36,479 nt of DNA from Oscillospiraceae bacterium. GTDB lineage: Bacteria; Bacillota; Clostridia; Oscillospirales; CAG-272. This document shows, piece after piece, positions 23,815 to 32,446 of the stretch. A model generated the notes under the pieces. The model worked only from the letters and a program-made list of their open reading frames with translations. It was not told the origin of the DNA and did not search any database. Location of the stretch: the NCBI GenBank assembly GCA_015064695.1, contig SVRS01000024.1, positions 1 to 36,479 of the forward strand, in the 5' to 3' direction. Every line of letters starts with the position of its first letter. The first letter of the stretch is position 1. The translations under genes were made by a program, and so were the position numbers.

Positions 23815-25500
23815 TTAACACTCGAACTTGTCCAGTCTGGCGAAGACTCTCTCCTTACCCAGGAGCTGCATGACGGTGTAGAGGTCGGGGGCGTTGAGCT
23901 TGCCGGTGACGGCGAGACGGAGGAAGCCGGATACGTCGGCCACGCTGCCCTTGAAGGCGGTGGGGGTGGCCTTGTAGGCCTTCATATCCGCCGCGTAACC
24001 GAGGTTAGCGGCAATATCCTTCACCTTATCGAACCAGGCGTTCATCTCGTCTGCGGGGTCGTAGGAGGCCTTGAACGCAGTGATTACGGCGGAGACGTCA
24101 GCGCGGTCGGTGCCTTCGGGGAGAGTGTCCTTGATCTCGAACAGCTCGTCGTAGAAGAAATCCAGGTAGGGACGAACGTCGGTCCAAACCGTGAAGTCCT
24201 TGCGGGGCTTCTTGCCGCCGCGGCCGATAGCGAAGATGGCCTTGGCGTAGGCGGGATCGGCGGTCAGAAGGGCATTCAGCTGGGGGTCGTACTCGGATGC
24301 CCAGGCCGTGACTCGCTCGTAAACCTCGTCGGCGGTCATGCGGGAGAGAACGTTCTTGGAAACGTCGTTCAGCTTCTGGAAGTCAAAGAGACAGCCCGAT
24401 GCGCTCATCTTCTTGATGTTGAAGGGAAAATCGGTGTAGGGCAGGGTAGGATTGGCGGCTCTCCATTCCTCGTAGTTGGAGTTCAACAGAGTCAGCACGT
24501 ACTCGGCTACCGCCTCGGCGGAGTAGCCCATCTTGGCGTAATCGTCCAGATTTGCGCCCATGTCCCGCTTGGAGAGCTTCTTCTTATTGCCGTTTTCGTC
24601 CAAGCGCATGATCTGAGAGATGTGCATGTACTTGGGGGCCTTGAAGCCCAGGTAGTAAAAGAGCTGGAGGTGCTTGGGCAGGGAGGGAAGCCACTCCTCG
24701 CCGCGGATGACCAGGTTGGTGCCCATAAGGTGATCGTCCACCGCGTGGGCGAAGTGGTAGGTGGGGATGCCATCGGACTTCAAGAGAACGAAATCCTCGT
24801 CGTTGACGGGCATTTCCAGCTTGCCGCGGACCAGGTCCTGGAAGGTGATCTTTTTGACGCCGTCACCGTCGGAGAGCAGGCGAAGCACCCAAGGATTGCC
24901 GGCGGCCAGGTTGGCCTCGACCTCCTCCATAGTGAACTCGCGGTGGGCCAGCATTTCGGCCCGTCTTGCTTCGGCCTCGGCCTCCCAATCCACGTTCTTG
25001 ATTTCGGCCTTCTTGTCGGTCTGCTTCAGGGCGTCCAGCTCCTCCTCGGTGGTAAAAACGGGGTAGGCCTTGCCCTCGGCCACCAGCTTCTTGGCGAAGA
25101 CGTGGTAGAGGTGCGCGCGCAGACTCTGCTTGTAGGGGCCGTAGTCGCCGATATCGGTTACCTTGCCGTCGGGGCCCAGAATGGCACCCTCGTCAAAGTG
25201 AATACCGTAGCGCTCCAGGGTGGTGATCAGCCCCTCGGCGGCACCGGGGACCTCGCGCTTGGCGTCGGTATCCTCGATGCGGAGGTAGAATACGCCGCCC
25301 GATTGATGGGCCAGGCGCTCGCCGACCATGACGGGGAACAGGCCGCCGAAGTGGACGAAGCCCGTGGGGGAGGGGGCAAAGCGGGTAACCTTGGCACCCT
25401 CGGGAAGCTGGCGGGCGGGGAACCTTGCTTCGGTTTCCTCGGGAGTCTCGGTGACGTTCGGGAACAGAAGCTCTGCTAATTTCTGATGATTCATGTCCAT
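23815..25500 (-). CDS. gltX: Glutamyl-tRNA synthetase (long clostridial form)
   Basis: 561 residues of class I GluRS, which charges tRNA-Glu. The N-terminal catalytic core has RFAPSPTGFVHFGGLF in the HIGH position and FYLRIEDTDAKRE. The KMSKS motif is KKLSKRD. A helical anticodon-binding domain fills the C-terminal third. At ~560 residues it is longer than the ~480 of E. coli GluRS; this extended form is found in clostridial genomes. HFGG in place of HIGG is a mild departure. GlnRS is also encoded, so this GluRS need not charge tRNA-Gln. Start choice is uncertain: ATGs at 25500 and 25494 are in frame, and the only SD-like AAAGGAT is about 14 bases upstream. Confidence 0.94.
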   Translation of the reverse strand: MDMNHQKLAELLFPNVTETPEETEARFPARQLPEGAKVTRFAPSPTGFVHFGGLFPVMVGERLAHQSGGVFYLRIEDTDAKREVPGAAEGLITTLERYGIHFDEGAILGPDGKVTDIGDYGPYKQSLRAHLYHVFAKKLVAEGKAYPVFTTEEELDALKQTDKKAEIKNVDWEAEAEARRAEMLAHREFTMEEVEANLAAGNPWVLRLLSDGDGVKKITFQDLVRGKLEMPVNDEDFVLLKSDGIPTYHFAHAVDDHLMGTNLVIRGEEWLPSLPKHLQLFYYLGFKAPKYMHISQIMRLDENGNKKKLSKRDMGANLDDYAKMGYSAEAVAEYVLTLLNSNYEEWRAANPTLPYTDFPFNIKKMSASGCLFDFQKLNDVSKNVLSRMTADEVYERVTAWASEYDPQLNALLTADPAYAKAIFAIGRGGKKPRKDFTVWTDVRPYLDFFYDELFEIKDTLPEGTDRADVSAVITAFKASYDPADEMNAWFDKVKDIAANLGYAADMKAYKATPTAFKGSVADVSGFLRLAVTGKLNAPDLYTVMQLLGKERVFARLDKFEC

Positions 25501-25564
25501 GGCTTTTTATTTGTATCCTTTCGGTTTGTAACGTATGGTTGTCTTGTAAATGAATTGTTGCGAA

Positions 25565-26185
25565 TTACATGTAGAACACATTATCCAAGGCGCTGGATAG
25601 AGTGTTTGTTCCGCCGTGCCCGGGGTAGATGGTAATCTCTCCGTTGTAATTCCGGAGGGATTGCAGGGAAGTGCGGAGAGTTCCGAAGTTGCCTTCCCAC
25701 AAATCTGAGCGGCCGACGTTATCGGCGAAGAGGGTGTCGCCCGTGATCATAGCCTTCTCCTCCTCGCAGTAGAGGCAGATGGAGCCGGGTGAATGACCGG
25801 GGGTATGCAGTACGCGGAGTCGGGCATCTCCGACGGAGATGGTTTCGCCGCCTTGCAGGAGTACGTCGGCTTCATGCCAGGTTCGATCCTGCCCAAAGAA
25901 CAGAGCGAAGGCGTTCTTTTTGCCGTCTGTGAGCATGGGGGCGTCTGCTCTGTGGATGTAGACCTTGAGGCCGGGCTCGGCTTGCCGGAGGGTATCAATG
26001 GACATGATGTGATCGAAGTGCCCATGAGTGAGCAGGATGGCATCGGGGGTACATCCGTCGTCCCGGAGACGGCGGAGGATGGCTGCGGCAGCCGCGCTGG
26101 GATCAATGATCAGAGCGTGGCCCCGGTCCTCGATCAGGTAGCAATTGGAGCCGTACGAGCCGGGAAATAGATTAATGATCTGCAT
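25565..26185 (-). CDS. Metallo-beta-lactamase fold hydrolase (glyoxalase II-like)
   Basis: 206 residues. The zinc motif THGHFDH gives His54, His56, Asp58 and His59. Later ligands are in HTPGHSPGSICLY, ITGDTLF and YPGHG. The short size and the GDTLFADNVGRSDL motif place it with the glyoxalase II-like or YcbL-like group of thioester hydrolases. The substrate is unproven. The start at 26185 is chosen because AAAGGAGA precedes it; the frame stays open further upstream but overlaps the promoter region. It is the first gene of the minus-strand train that continues with gltX 64 bases later. Confidence 0.92.
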   Translation of the reverse strand: MQIINLFPGSYGSNCYLIEDRGHALIIDPSAAAAAILRRLRDDGCTPDAILLTHGHFDHIMSIDTLRQAEPGLKVYIHRADAPMLTDGKKNAFALFFGQDRTWHEADVLLQGGETISVGDARLRVLHTPGHSPGSICLYCEEEKAMITGDTLFADNVGRSDLWEGNFGTLRTSLQSLRNYNGEITIYPGHGGTNTLSSALDNVFYM

Positions 26186-26267
26186 GGTTCGTCTCCTTTT
26201 CTCGCTTTTGGGAACGTTGAACGCGCCGCATGTCGGCCGTGAGCCGAAGCGGATATCCATTCTATTC

Positions 26268-26296
26268 ATTATACCACAAAAAACGGTTCTTGTCTA
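26268..26296 (-). promoter_or_regulatory. Sigma-A promoter for the MBL-gltX-glnS train
   Basis: On the - strand TAGACA (26291-26296) and TATAAT (26268-26273) are 17 bases apart. No other consensus promoter was noticed upstream of gltX or glnS, so this may serve the whole train. Confidence 0.75.
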
Positions 26297-26325
26297 TATC
26301 TTATTGAAAAAAAACTGTAAAACCT

Positions 26326-26366
26326 AAAAAAGCATCCCGAATTCTTGGAATTCGGGATGCTTTTTT
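26326..26366. terminator. Strong bidirectional terminator
   Basis: AAAAAAGCATCCCGAATTC (26326-26344) pairs perfectly with 26348-26366 over a three-base loop, with a T run on either strand. On the - strand it ends the OppA-type gene. Confidence 0.92.
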
Positions 26367-26382
26367 CAGTTGCGGGAAGGAT

Positions 26383-28449
26383 TTACTTTGCCTCGCCGGG
26401 CTTAGCTGCTTCCTTCTCGTCCAGGAAGAACTGGGAGTAGATGGTGTTTGCGGTCTTGAACAGATCAAACTCCTTGTAAGCGCACTCGGTTGCCTCGGTG
26501 AACTTCAACTCAGAGAAGTTATCGGTGATGTACTTCTTACCTGCCTCCAGGTACTTGTCGTAGGAACCGATCTTGCACTTCTTGAACTGCAGGGTGTTGT
26601 AGTAGTTCATGGTCTCGCCCTTCAGCTTGGAGTTGGTAACGGTAGCGGTCTGGTTATAAACCACGGGGATGATGGGCAGATCGTTCATCAGGATGCCCTC
26701 TGCCTTGCGGAGATTCTCGGCGCGGTCGGCGATGGTCTTCTGTGCGAAGATCTCTTCCATCAGCGCGTTGTACTCCTCGCTGTCATAGCCGGTGATGTGG
26801 GGAGTCAGCAGATATTCGTCGGGATTGGACATGTCCATGCCGCGGCCGGAGAAGGGCTTAGCGAAGGGAGCCAGAACCGAGAAGGGATCTGCGGAGAATG
26901 CAACGTAGTCGAAAATGATGGCATCGAAGGTGCCCAGACGGAGCTCCTCGGCATACAGGTCGTCGCAGATGTCGGCGGGAACGGACTCGGTGTACTTGTA
27001 CCAGTCGTTGTTCTCGATGGTGCCGATCTTCTTGGCGGAGACGTTGAAGCCCAAAGCCTTCCAGTTCTCGACGATGATGTCAGCGATGGCACAATGAACC
27101 TCGTCGTAAGCGGCAACGGTCAGCTCGAAGGTGTATTTGGATGCGTTGATGCCGGCTTCCTTCAGCAGGTTCTTGGCACGGTCGACGTCGGTGCCGAGGA
27201 ACTCGTAGGTGGCATTGCAGGCATCGCGGAAGGTGGTCTTGCGGGAGCCGGCCTCAAAGACGGAGCTGGGGACCAGACCGGTAGCGGCCTCGGCGTAAAC
27301 CACGGCGTCTACGATAGCGGCGCGGTCGATGGCCAGAGACAGAGCCTGGCGAACCTTGGCATCTGCAAAGAGCTTAGCACCCTCCTCGGAGCCGTCATCG
27401 ATGATGGCGTTCTGATTGAGGTAGATGGAGTTGGTGGAGGTGGACTTGTCAGCGATCTCTACGTCGTTGGCAATGGTGGAGTTCTTGCGGAGAGCCAGGG
27501 GCACGTCGCTGATGTACATAACCATGCCGGCATCGTACATAGCGGTGAGCTGCTCGTCGGTGAGGGAGCAGTCTACGCAGATCTTGTAAGGAGTAACGGA
27601 CTTCTTCAGACGATCCTCCTCGTAGTCGCGGTAGTAGTACATATTGCGCTCCAGCATGAAGTCGGTGATGCTCTGCTGAGCGAAGCTCTTACCGACCTGC
27701 TCGAAGCCGTAGCCGTCCTTGTAGGTGTAGTTCTCGTCAAAATAGGTTTCGCCGGTGGTCTCTTTGGTGTTCTTCATGTTGATACGACCCAGCTTGAAGG
27801 GACCGCTGCAGACCATGGTACCGGGCTTCTTGGCCCAGTCGTCAGACTTGGACACGATATCGTCGCGCAGGGGAGCCAGCGCCAGGCTGGTCAGGTTGAG
27901 CAGGAACTGATCGTAATCGATCTTGCCCTCGAAGTTGATCTCCAGCATCTGCTGCTCGGCGGGGTAAATGCCCACGTCGTCGATGGAAGCATCGCCTTCC
28001 TTGGCGGCGCGCGCGTTCTTGATGTCGAACAGGAGGGCGGCGGCCTCGTAGTTGGCGTCTACCTCCAGCAGGCGCTTCCAAGCGTACACGATGTCGTTGG
28101 CGGATATCTTGGTACCGTCAGACCAGCAGGTGTCGTTCAGATACAGCTTCATGGTGTACTCGCCGGCGGCCGCGTTCTCCTCGATGATGTATTCCTTTAC
28201 GAGGGACTTCTTGACCTTACCGTTCTCGTCGAGCTTGAACAGGGTGTCGAACATAAGGCTGACCACATTTGCCAGAGCCTCGTTGGTATAGGCCTTGGCA
28301 GGGTCAAGGTCATAGACGTTGTCGGTCAGGTAAGTGGTGATGTACTGGCCCTTATCCTCTTCCTTGTCTTCGCCGGCGCAACCGATGAAGGTCAAGCAGG
28401 AAAGAAGGGTGGCGGCACAAAGAAGCAATGCAAAAATACGCTTCGTCAT
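26383..28449 (-). CDS. Peptide ABC transporter substrate-binding lipoprotein (OppA/DppA type)
   Basis: 688 residues with lipobox FIGC (Cys24). Family 5 solute-binding features are clear: LDPAKAYTNEALANVVSLMF near the N-terminus, LNDTCWSDGTKISANDIVYA (the usual WSDGxPxTAxDv strand), KVRQALSLAIDRAAIVDAV, and LPIIPVVYNQTATVTNSKLK near the C-terminus. It would bind oligopeptides or similar at the outer face of the membrane and pass them to an Opp/Dpp permease. No permease or ATPase gene adjoins it, so it must work with a transporter encoded elsewhere. It is longer than most OppA proteins (~550). AAGGAGG lies upstream of the ATG. It has its own promoter and terminator. Confidence 0.93.
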   Translation of the reverse strand: MTKRIFALLLCAATLLSCLTFIGCAGEDKEEDKGQYITTYLTDNVYDLDPAKAYTNEALANVVSLMFDTLFKLDENGKVKKSLVKEYIIEENAAAGEYTMKLYLNDTCWSDGTKISANDIVYAWKRLLEVDANYEAAALLFDIKNARAAKEGDASIDDVGIYPAEQQMLEINFEGKIDYDQFLLNLTSLALAPLRDDIVSKSDDWAKKPGTMVCSGPFKLGRINMKNTKETTGETYFDENYTYKDGYGFEQVGKSFAQQSITDFMLERNMYYYRDYEEDRLKKSVTPYKICVDCSLTDEQLTAMYDAGMVMYISDVPLALRKNSTIANDVEIADKSTSTNSIYLNQNAIIDDGSEEGAKLFADAKVRQALSLAIDRAAIVDAVVYAEAATGLVPSSVFEAGSRKTTFRDACNATYEFLGTDVDRAKNLLKEAGINASKYTFELTVAAYDEVHCAIADIIVENWKALGFNVSAKKIGTIENNDWYKYTESVPADICDDLYAEELRLGTFDAIIFDYVAFSADPFSVLAPFAKPFSGRGMDMSNPDEYLLTPHITGYDSEEYNALMEEIFAQKTIADRAENLRKAEGILMNDLPIIPVVYNQTATVTNSKLKGETMNYYNTLQFKKCKIGSYDKYLEAGKKYITDNFSELKFTEATECAYKEFDLFKTANTIYSQFFLDEKEAAKPGEAK

Positions 28450-28522
28450 GGTTCGATTTCTCCTCCTTGTGATATATGGTGCCGTTGCCGATGCAGAGAC
28501 ACCTATACAGTTTTCTTATACT

Positions 28523-28551
28523 ATTATACCATACATTCCGCTACGAATCAA
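28523..28551 (-). promoter_or_regulatory. Sigma-A promoter for OppA-type gene
   Basis: On the - strand TTGATT (28546-28551) and TATAAT (28523-28528, with a TGG extension) are 17 bases apart, about 75 bases before the start. Confidence 0.82.
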
Positions 28552-28757
28552 TAAGGAAATGCGTAGATTTTTCAGTTTTGGACGGTTGCACAACGGTGAT
28601 GCTCGAAAACTGTGCATATTGCTCACTCACCGTGGGCTTTTAGCATATTTGGCGTATATCAGAGGCCTTTTTGGGAGAGAATATGGTCGCTGAGATGCCG
28701 CCTGCGCGGTTTATCAATGTGAAAATGACCAACGGATGACGAGGAGGAGCTTGGGCG
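28552..28757. other. Gap upstream of gpr
   Basis: With the OppA promoter and leader this makes a 308-base gene-free gap. Apart from the ribosome site before gpr, no gene or strong hairpin was seen. A forespore sigma-F or sigma-G promoter is expected for gpr, but no convincing pair was found by eye. Confidence 0.45.
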
Positions 28758-29648
28758 GTGAGGGAGAAAAGCACGAAGAAGACGGGGGCGGAGTACTTTC
28801 GGAGCGATCTCGCTTGCGAATCGCTGTCGCCGGCCGCAGAGACCGAGGAGCGGACCGAGATGGAGGGGGCTGTGACGGTTTTGCGGCGACGCGAGGCGGA
28901 TGGAGGACGCTCGGTGACGGTGATCTGCGGAGGGATCACGGCCTGGGGAGATGAGGCGCGCTCACGTATGGCTGATATCTTGGTCAGGGAGCTTTGGCGC
29001 ATGACGGAGGCTATGACGGGACGTCGGGTGGACGGGAATCTGCGGGTGCTGGTGGTCGGATTGGGAAACGCCCATATGACACCGGATGCCGTCGGGCCGG
29101 ATACCGTGCGTCGGCTGACGGTGACACGACATCTGCGGGAGCATGACGAGGCCTTGTTTGGGGCGCTGGGCTGCTGCGAGTTATCGGCGTTGGTTCCCGG
29201 AGTGCTGGGGCAGACGGGCATGGAATCGGGGGAGCTGTCCAAGGCGGCTGTGGAGTTGGTCTGTCCGGATCTGGTGATCGCCGTGGATGCTTTGGCCGCA
29301 CGGAGCTGTCAGCGGCTGGGGACTACAGTGCAGCTCTCCGACGGTGGAATCGCGCCGGGGGCGGGGATCGGGAACCGCCGCATGGCGTTGACGAGAGATA
29401 CTCTGGGATGCCCGGTTCTGAGTATAGGCGTGCCGACGGTAGTGGATTCCTCCACGCTGGTGTGGGATGCCCTGGAGAAGGCGGGTATGGCGGGCGGTGA
29501 CGGCGACAAGCAACCGCCCTCCGAGCTGGTGGACGTGCTGGAGCAGGGGCGGAGCTTTTTGGTGTCCCCGAAGAATAGCGACGACGTGGTGGAGACCTAC
29601 TGCCGATTGCTGGCTCTTTCGCTGAATCGGGCCTTTGGTGTGGAGTAG
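28758..29648 (+). CDS. gpr: Germination protease GPR
   Basis: 296 residues. GPR is the spore endopeptidase that degrades small acid-soluble spore proteins during germination, after autoprocessing from a zymogen in the forespore. Family motifs are VVGLGNAHMTPDAVGP, ALVPGVLGQTGMES, DLVIAVDALAARSCQRLGTT, SDGGIAPGAGIGNRR and VLSIGVPTVVDSST. The two conserved Asp-containing motifs (TPDAVGP and AVDALA) are intact. It is somewhat shorter than the ~370-residue Bacillus enzyme, mainly near the C-terminus. GTG at 28758 is used because AGGAGG (28742-28747) lies 10 bases upstream and the N-terminus fits (SDLACES). spoIIP follows, as in Bacillus. Confidence 0.95.
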   Translation: MREKSTKKTGAEYFRSDLACESLSPAAETEERTEMEGAVTVLRRREADGGRSVTVICGGITAWGDEARSRMADILVRELWRMTEAMTGRRVDGNLRVLVVGLGNAHMTPDAVGPDTVRRLTVTRHLREHDEALFGALGCCELSALVPGVLGQTGMESGELSKAAVELVCPDLVIAVDALAARSCQRLGTTVQLSDGGIAPGAGIGNRRMALTRDTLGCPVLSIGVPTVVDSSTLVWDALEKAGMAGGDGDKQPPSELVDVLEQGRSFLVSPKNSDDVVETYCRLLALSLNRAFGVE

Positions 29649-29650
29649 GG

Positions 29651-29680
29651 TCTATTGAGGCAGGGAGGCTCATATATATT
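29651..29680 (+). promoter_or_regulatory. Possible sigma-E type promoter for spoIIP
   Basis: TCTATT followed 14 bases later by CATATATAT roughly matches the mother-cell sigma-E pattern (TCATATT, 13-15 bases, CATACAAT). SpoIIP genes are commonly under sigma-E. The match is imperfect. Confidence 0.3.
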
Positions 29681-29700
29681 GTTGTGAAGTTCGGAGATCG

Positions 29701-29718
29701 CTCTCGCATGAGCGAGAG
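29701..29718 (+). repeat. Hairpin between gpr and spoIIP
   Basis: CTCTCGC (29701-29707) pairs with GCGAGAG (29712-29718) across ATGA. There is no T run, so it is not a standard terminator. It lies 28 bases before the spoIIP start and could stabilise or attenuate the transcript. Confidence 0.5.
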
Positions 29719-29745
29719 AACTCTGCGTAATGAAGGAGAGAAGCT

Positions 29746-31014
29746 ATGAAAGCAAGAAACACCTCCCGACTCCCGGCCAAGGCACGTAACGAAGGCGTGG
29801 CCGCCGTGTATCCGTTGCGGCCGGATTTTGATATTCCCATTGGCTCGAGACCCTTTTTGCCGTTCTTTTGGCCTTTTGATTCGCCGGCTCGGCGGCGGGT
29901 GAGGATAATCGGCTTGGCGTTCGTGTTGGGAATTTGCCTGCTTCTGGCGGCTTTTTGGTGGGTGGGCTCATGGGGCGAGAAAACGCCTATGCCTGATGAG
30001 GGAATCGGGCCGAATCAAAACCAAGGGAATATTCCGCCGATAGATCCGCCCTCCTTGGGGGACTCGACGGAGGACGAAGAGACGGTTGAAGGATCTACCG
30101 AGACTCTGACCTCCGCCGAAACCGTTGAGATGACCGATCCCGAAACGGAAACGGCAGAAACGGATACCGCGGACACGGGGGCGGGAGAGGAAACGACCTC
30201 CGAGGAACCCGAAACCGATTGGGAGACGAATCCTGAGATCCCGGAGGGGTGTTATCCCTTTGTAAAGGCGGACGTGAGCCAATCCGAGCGCGGAGTTGAC
30301 TTTGTTACGGGATACACGGCTCAGCTTCCTGTGGTATTACCCACCGGCAAAGATCTGTGGAGAACCGACGGAGCACCTGCCGTTCTGGTTGTACATACCC
30401 ATCCCTACGAGGGGTACGGCGACGGCGGGCTCTGGTATGATCCCGGACAGGGGGGATTTGCCGTGACACAAACTCCCAATAGCCCGGATGGAATCGTGGC
30501 GGTTGGAACGGAGCTGACGGGAGCTCTGCGGGAACGGGGTGTAACGGTCATGCAGGTGAGGATTGCCGTGTCGGAGGAGGACACGGCGGAGGATATCTAC
30601 CTCCGTACCCAAGAGGTGGTGCGCTCCTACTGCAGGCTGTATCCGGATATCGGCCTGGTGTTGGATATGCGGCGATCTGCGGAGCTGACCGAGACGGGCG
30701 GAATTCTGCGCACCCAGGGGATTCTCGACGGGGAGGCCTGTGCCCAGCTTCGCATCTCCGTCAGCGGAGAGCGAACCGAGTGGGAGAAGGATCTGGCGGC
30801 GGCCCTGGCTTTGAGGAGAGGGATGTGGGACGTAGAGCCCACCCTGAGCCGGCCTGTTCGCGTCAAGACGGGAATGGGACTCGGGGCGGATCTGGACGGC
30901 GTGCGGCTTTTGACTCTGGAAATGGGCTCGGCGGGAAATACCTGCGACGAGGTCCGAAGCCTCGTTCCTGTGCTGGCTGACGCGGTGTACGGTATGCTGT
31001 CGGCGGCGGAATGA
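29746..31014 (+). CDS. spoIIP: Stage II sporulation protein P (SpoIIP)
   Basis: 422 residues. SpoIIP is the membrane-anchored amidase/endopeptidase that, with SpoIID and SpoIIM, remodels septal peptidoglycan during engulfment. A single TM helix (about 50-72) is followed by an acidic Thr/Glu-rich linker (about 75-160) and the SpoIIP domain. The first active-site motif is intact, VLVVHTHPYEGY with His217, His219 and Glu222. The second motif, normally DIHRDA, reads DMRRSA: the conserved His is Arg309. Other family features are present (VGTELTGALRERGVTVMQVR, YLRTQEVVRSY and YPDIGLVLD). AAGGAGAG precedes the ATG. The gpr-spoIIP order is conserved in spore formers. Confidence 0.88.
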   Translation: MKARNTSRLPAKARNEGVAAVYPLRPDFDIPIGSRPFLPFFWPFDSPARRRVRIIGLAFVLGICLLLAAFWWVGSWGEKTPMPDEGIGPNQNQGNIPPIDPPSLGDSTEDEETVEGSTETLTSAETVEMTDPETETAETDTADTGAGEETTSEEPETDWETNPEIPEGCYPFVKADVSQSERGVDFVTGYTAQLPVVLPTGKDLWRTDGAPAVLVVHTHPYEGYGDGGLWYDPGQGGFAVTQTPNSPDGIVAVGTELTGALRERGVTVMQVRIAVSEEDTAEDIYLRTQEVVRSYCRLYPDIGLVLDMRRSAELTETGGILRTQGILDGEACAQLRISVSGERTEWEKDLAAALALRRGMWDVEPTLSRPVRVKTGMGLGADLDGVRLLTLEMGSAGNTCDEVRSLVPVLADAVYGMLSAAE

Positions 31015-31070
31015 ATGCTTGGACTGGAAACGAAAAAATCCGAAAAGGGAAAAATAATTTCGGAAACCCC

Positions 31071-31099
31071 TTTACAAATTTGAAAATATATGGTATAAT
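31071..31099 (+). promoter_or_regulatory. Sigma-A promoter for the S24 repressor gene
   Basis: TTTACA (31071-31076) and TATAAT (31094-31099, with a TGG extension) are 17 bases apart. Confidence 0.85.
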
Positions 31100-31116
31100 A
31101 GTTCCAAACAAAGAAT

Positions 31117-31131
31117 CGCCGCGAAGCGGCG
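31117..31131 (+). repeat. Leader hairpin with GAA loop before the repressor
   Basis: CGCCGC (31117-31122) and GCGGCG (31126-31131) enclose a GAA loop. It lies in the short leader, 15 bases before the ATG. The shape is the same as hairpins 3 and 4 in the 6059-6174 array. Confidence 0.55.
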
Positions 31132-31146
31132 GGGACGGAGCGTGCC

Positions 31147-32142
31147 ATGGAGCAGGAAACCTATCTGGAGCGGATCAAAAAACTGAAAAGCAGCCGCAAG
31201 ATCACCAACGATAAGCTGTCGGAAATGACGGGGATCCCCCTGGGAACCCTGGCCAAGCTGTTGGCAGGAATCAGCGATTCTCCCAAGCTTTCCAACATCG
31301 TGGCTATCAGCCGTGCTTTGGATTGCTCCTTGGATTGGCTCATTACGGGAGTTCCCGAAAATACCAATAATTATACGCTGGAGCCCTCCGAGATGACCCT
31401 GGTGGAGACCTATCGGGAGTTGGACGGATACGGACGGGCGTTGACGCTGGCGGTGATGGATATGGAACGGGCCCGCGCGGAGCGGCAAGCAGACGAGGAG
31501 ACCATTCGGATGCACGATATGGCTCGTCGGTCGGCTCGTCGGGGCGGCGCGCGGCTGCATCGTCCGGAGGACGGCGAGGAAACGGCGGAAATTGCCGCGT
31601 CGGAGCCGATCTCTGCGACCGAGGCCGTGCCGGGAGGCGTCACCCCTGCAGCCATGACCCCTGCCGATCTGATTCGAGGCGGTCGGGAGGACGGGCAGAT
31701 CGACACCGAAGAGGAGTCCGTACCCAAATCGCTGCTTACCCGTTCCTCGGCGCTTCCTGCAGGGCTTCGACGCCGGAGCATCGGGCTCTACGATATGCCC
31801 GTATCGGCGGGCATCGGTGAGTTTCTGGCTGATTCCACCCGTATTGAGGATATCGTGATCCCCGACGATCCCCGTACTGCCGAGGCGGACTATGCTTTGC
31901 GGATCAACGGAGACAGTATGGAGCCCAAATATCATTCGGGAGATATTCTGCTCATTCAATCTGCGGATACTGTGGAGGAAGGAGAGCTGGGTATTTTCGT
32001 GTTGGACGGTTCGGGCTATTTCAAGAAGTATGGAGGAGATCATCTGATCTCCTTGAACACCAAGTATCCTCCGATCCTGTTGAAGGATTTTGAGGACGTA
32101 TCCTGCTGTGGACGTGTGGTAGGAAAGCTGAAGAGAAAATAA
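31147..32142 (+). CDS. LexA/CI-like repressor: HTH plus peptidase S24 domain
   Basis: 331 residues. The N-terminal XRE-type helix-turn-helix (about 8-68, ITNDKLSEMTGIPLGTLAKL) is joined by a long charged linker (about 75-210) to a C-terminal S24 self-cleavage domain. The cleavage site is VSAGIGEF (Ala221-Gly222), the nucleophile is Ser257 in NGDSMEP and the general base is Lys293 in YFKKYG. The architecture is of phage CI and related stress repressors that undergo RecA-stimulated autocleavage, not of LexA itself, whose HTH differs. It is monocistronic. No phage genes are next to it, so it may be a host regulator. Targets are unknown. Confidence 0.9.
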   Translation: MEQETYLERIKKLKSSRKITNDKLSEMTGIPLGTLAKLLAGISDSPKLSNIVAISRALDCSLDWLITGVPENTNNYTLEPSEMTLVETYRELDGYGRALTLAVMDMERARAERQADEETIRMHDMARRSARRGGARLHRPEDGEETAEIAASEPISATEAVPGGVTPAAMTPADLIRGGREDGQIDTEEESVPKSLLTRSSALPAGLRRRSIGLYDMPVSAGIGEFLADSTRIEDIVIPDDPRTAEADYALRINGDSMEPKYHSGDILLIQSADTVEEGELGIFVLDGSGYFKKYGGDHLISLNTKYPPILLKDFEDVSCCGRVVGKLKRK

Positions 32143-32156
32143 TCGAAACCTTGGAT

Positions 32157-32202
32157 GCCGGGGAAGAGCTTCTTGAAGAAGGATTTCCCCGGCGTTCTTT
32201 TC
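32157..32202 (+). terminator. Terminator after the S24 repressor
   Basis: GCCGGGGAA (32157-32165) pairs with TTCCCCGGC (32185-32193), followed by a TTCTTTT tail. Confidence 0.82.
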
Positions 32203-32365
32203 GGTAATGCACAATGAACGGATCACAGCATTATTAAAAACAACAAAACATAGATAAATAAACCGCCTGTTTGGTTTTGGGCGCGGATATAACGCGAAAA
32301 AGAGAGCGGAGGATGTAGTCGGCACGAAAAAATCCCGCGTTTTTCCATTTTTTTCGCCATCCCCC

Positions 32366-32394
32366 TTGCAATTTTATCCGAAATCGGTTATAAT
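32366..32394 (+). promoter_or_regulatory. Sigma-A promoter for gpmI
   Basis: TTGCAA (32366-32371) and TATAAT (32389-32394) with a 17-base spacer, same pattern as the rpmE promoter. Confidence 0.85.
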
Positions 32395-32446
32395 ATAAAG
32401 GATAAAGAATCCCCATCCAATTCTCTTGAGAAAGGAATTTTAACAC

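Noticed and set aside
23743..25479. A 578-codon open frame on the + strand opposite gltX
   Set aside because: It is antisense to GluRS with intact motifs. The frame is open because of strong codon bias on the coding strand.
26797..28554. A 585-codon open frame on the + strand opposite the OppA-type gene
   Set aside because: It overlaps the coding strand of a clear family 5 binding protein and runs through that gene's promoter.
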